From the NCBI RefSeq assembly GCF_003001905.1, contig NZ_PVNE01000020.1:1-64000 (forward strand): a stretch of DNA of 64,000 nucleotides, read 5' to 3'. The stretch is from Planifilum fimeticola (GTDB lineage: Bacteria; Bacillota; Bacilli; Thermoactinomycetales; DSM-44946). Within the stretch, counting starts at the first letter, position 1, and every line of letters starts with the position of its first letter. The translations under genes and the position numbers were made by a program. This document shows positions 63,126-64,000 of the stretch, in pieces. The notes beneath the pieces were generated by a model that saw nothing but the letters and a program-made list of their open reading frames with translations, ran no database searches and had not been told where the DNA came from.

Positions 63126-64000
63126 GTGATCAGCTTGCCACAATGGAAGAGACAGCAGTGGGTGGGAATTCTCCTGGTGCTGATGCTGGTTCTTGGAAGT
63201 ACCACGTCATTTTTCCGCCAGTTCACTTCTTTCCCCACCGAGTTGCGCCTGTTTTCCGGAAATCGGGAACAGCTTCGCTTAACCATCCCCGCCACGGTGA
63301 CGGCTGATGTGGCCGATCCCGACATCCTGACGGTCAATGGAGCGGATCAAGCGTCCGTCCCCGTCGATTTGCATCATCCTTTCACCCTGTTTTCCAAAAA
63401 GAGGGGTCATACCCGGCTTACCCTTCGCTTGTTCGGAACCCTTCCGCTGAAGACGTTAAATGTCCGCGTTTTGCCCGATATTCGCGTCATACCTGGAGGC
63501 CAGTCGATCGGGGTGAAACTTCGGTCCCAGGGGGTCCTGGTGGTGGGCCATCACCGCGTTCCGGGCAGCGAGGACGGAAAATCGCCGGGTGAACGGGCAG
63601 ATATCCGGGCCGGGGATTATATTTTGGAAATGAACGGTCGGGCCATCCGGGATGTGAACCAGGTGGCCGAGGCGGTTCGCGAAGCGGGAGAGAAGAGGCT
63701 GCCGATCGATGTCCTGATCATGAGGGATGGCCAGAAAAAAAGGGCCCGTCTTCATCCGGCCTATGATCCCAAGGAAAAGGTTTACCGCATCGGCCTGTAC
63801 ATCCGCGATTCCGCGGCGGGTGTGGGCACGCTCACCTTTTACGATCCGGAGCGGAAAGTTTACGGAGCCCTGGGCCATGTGATTTCCGACATGGACACGG
63901 GAAAACCCATATCCGTCGGGGGAGGAAAAATCGTCCGTTCCAACGTCAATTCGATCCGGAAAGGAACTTCCGGAGAACCCGGTGAGAAGCGAGCCATCTT
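63126..64000 (+). CDS. spoIVB: SpoIVB peptidase (amino-terminal part)
   Basis: The gene runs off the window after 291 codons. It has one amino-terminal helix ([16 protein letters not shown]), a beta-rich region, a PDZ domain (about 125-215, with [16 protein letters not shown] and [14 protein letters not shown]) and the start of the S55 peptidase domain with [13 protein letters not shown] containing the catalytic His. The Ser lies beyond the edge. SpoIVB is made in the forespore and signals activation of sigma-K. GTG 63126 follows AGGAGG. Confidence 0.93.
   Translation, partial: MISLPQWKRQQWVGILLVLMLVLGSTTSFFRQFTSFPTELRLFSGNREQLRLTIPATVTADVADPDILTVNGADQASVPVDLHHPFTLFSKKRGHTRLTLRLFGTLPLKTLNVRVLPDIRVIPGGQSIGVKLRSQGVLVVGHHRVPGSEDGKSPGERADIRAGDYILEMNGRAIRDVNQVAEAVREAGEKRLPIDVLIMRDGQKKRARLHPAYDPKEKVYRIGLYIRDSAAGVGTLTFYDPERKVYGALGHVISDMDTGKPISVGGGKIVRSNVNSIRKGTSGEPGEKRAI

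Overview
This window reads as a chromosomal segment of a GC-rich, endospore-forming Gram-positive bacterium of the order Bacillales. The evidence is a complete spoIIIAA-AH operon, spoIVB, a YhcN/YlaJ-type spore lipoprotein, S-box and glycine riboswitches, an LPxTA-type sorting signal, many TTG/GTG starts, and gene order that follows the Bacillus subtilis yqh-spoIIIA-spoIVB region closely. The high GC, the B12-dependent ribonucleotide reductase and the OLE RNA suggest a thermophile-type lineage such as Thermoactinomycetaceae. That placement is inference; the genus cannot be read from the sequence. No IS element, tRNA, rRNA or CRISPR array was seen.

Layout. 0.2-8.3 kb: a wall-anchored protein, yqhG/yqhH on the minus strand, and divergently gcvT-gcvPA-gcvPB behind a tandem glycine riboswitch. 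8.3-32 kb: an accessory block absent from the B. subtilis order. It holds a ferritin-like protein, an isochorismatase-family hydrolase behind a 24-bp perfect hairpin, a decayed cation/proton antiporter, an S-box-controlled metQ-metN-metI transporter, fadH, an extended SDR, lipM, a cstA/CC-tail/ArsA-like ATPase trio, a YhcN-type lipoprotein, a membrane pseudokinase, an NSS transporter with its 40-residue MetS-type subunit, a D-amino-acid transaminase, a class II ribonucleotide reductase behind tandem NrdR boxes, an SGNH hydrolase, a phosphoesterase and a lone hutH. 32-38.3 kb: mntR, yqhO, a PrcB-domain protein, yqhP, yqhQ, aroQ, papQ and efp. 38.3-41.7 kb: an inserted set (DUF441, phosphosulfolactate synthase, MFS, CD1247-like). 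41.7-47 kb: spoIIIAA-AH. 47.1-50.7 kb: accB, accC, an Asp23/AmaP/DUF2273 module and nusB. 50.7-64 kb: a TsaD-like paralogue, folD, xseA, xseB, ispA, OLE RNA, oapA, dxs, tlyA, an unknown membrane protein, nadK, argR, recN and the start of spoIVB.

How it works together. GcvT/PA/PB split glycine and LipM feeds lipoylation of the missing GcvH partner. FolD interconverts the one-carbon folates. The S-box met transporter and the NSS/MetS pair both look like amino-acid uptake. The spoIIIA and spoIVB genes serve mother cell-forespore communication. The most striking element is the 0.6-kb structured non-coding region between ispA and dxs. It has its own near-consensus sigma-A promoter and is followed by a four-helix membrane protein with a basic tail. 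Position, size and partner identify it as OLE RNA with OapA.
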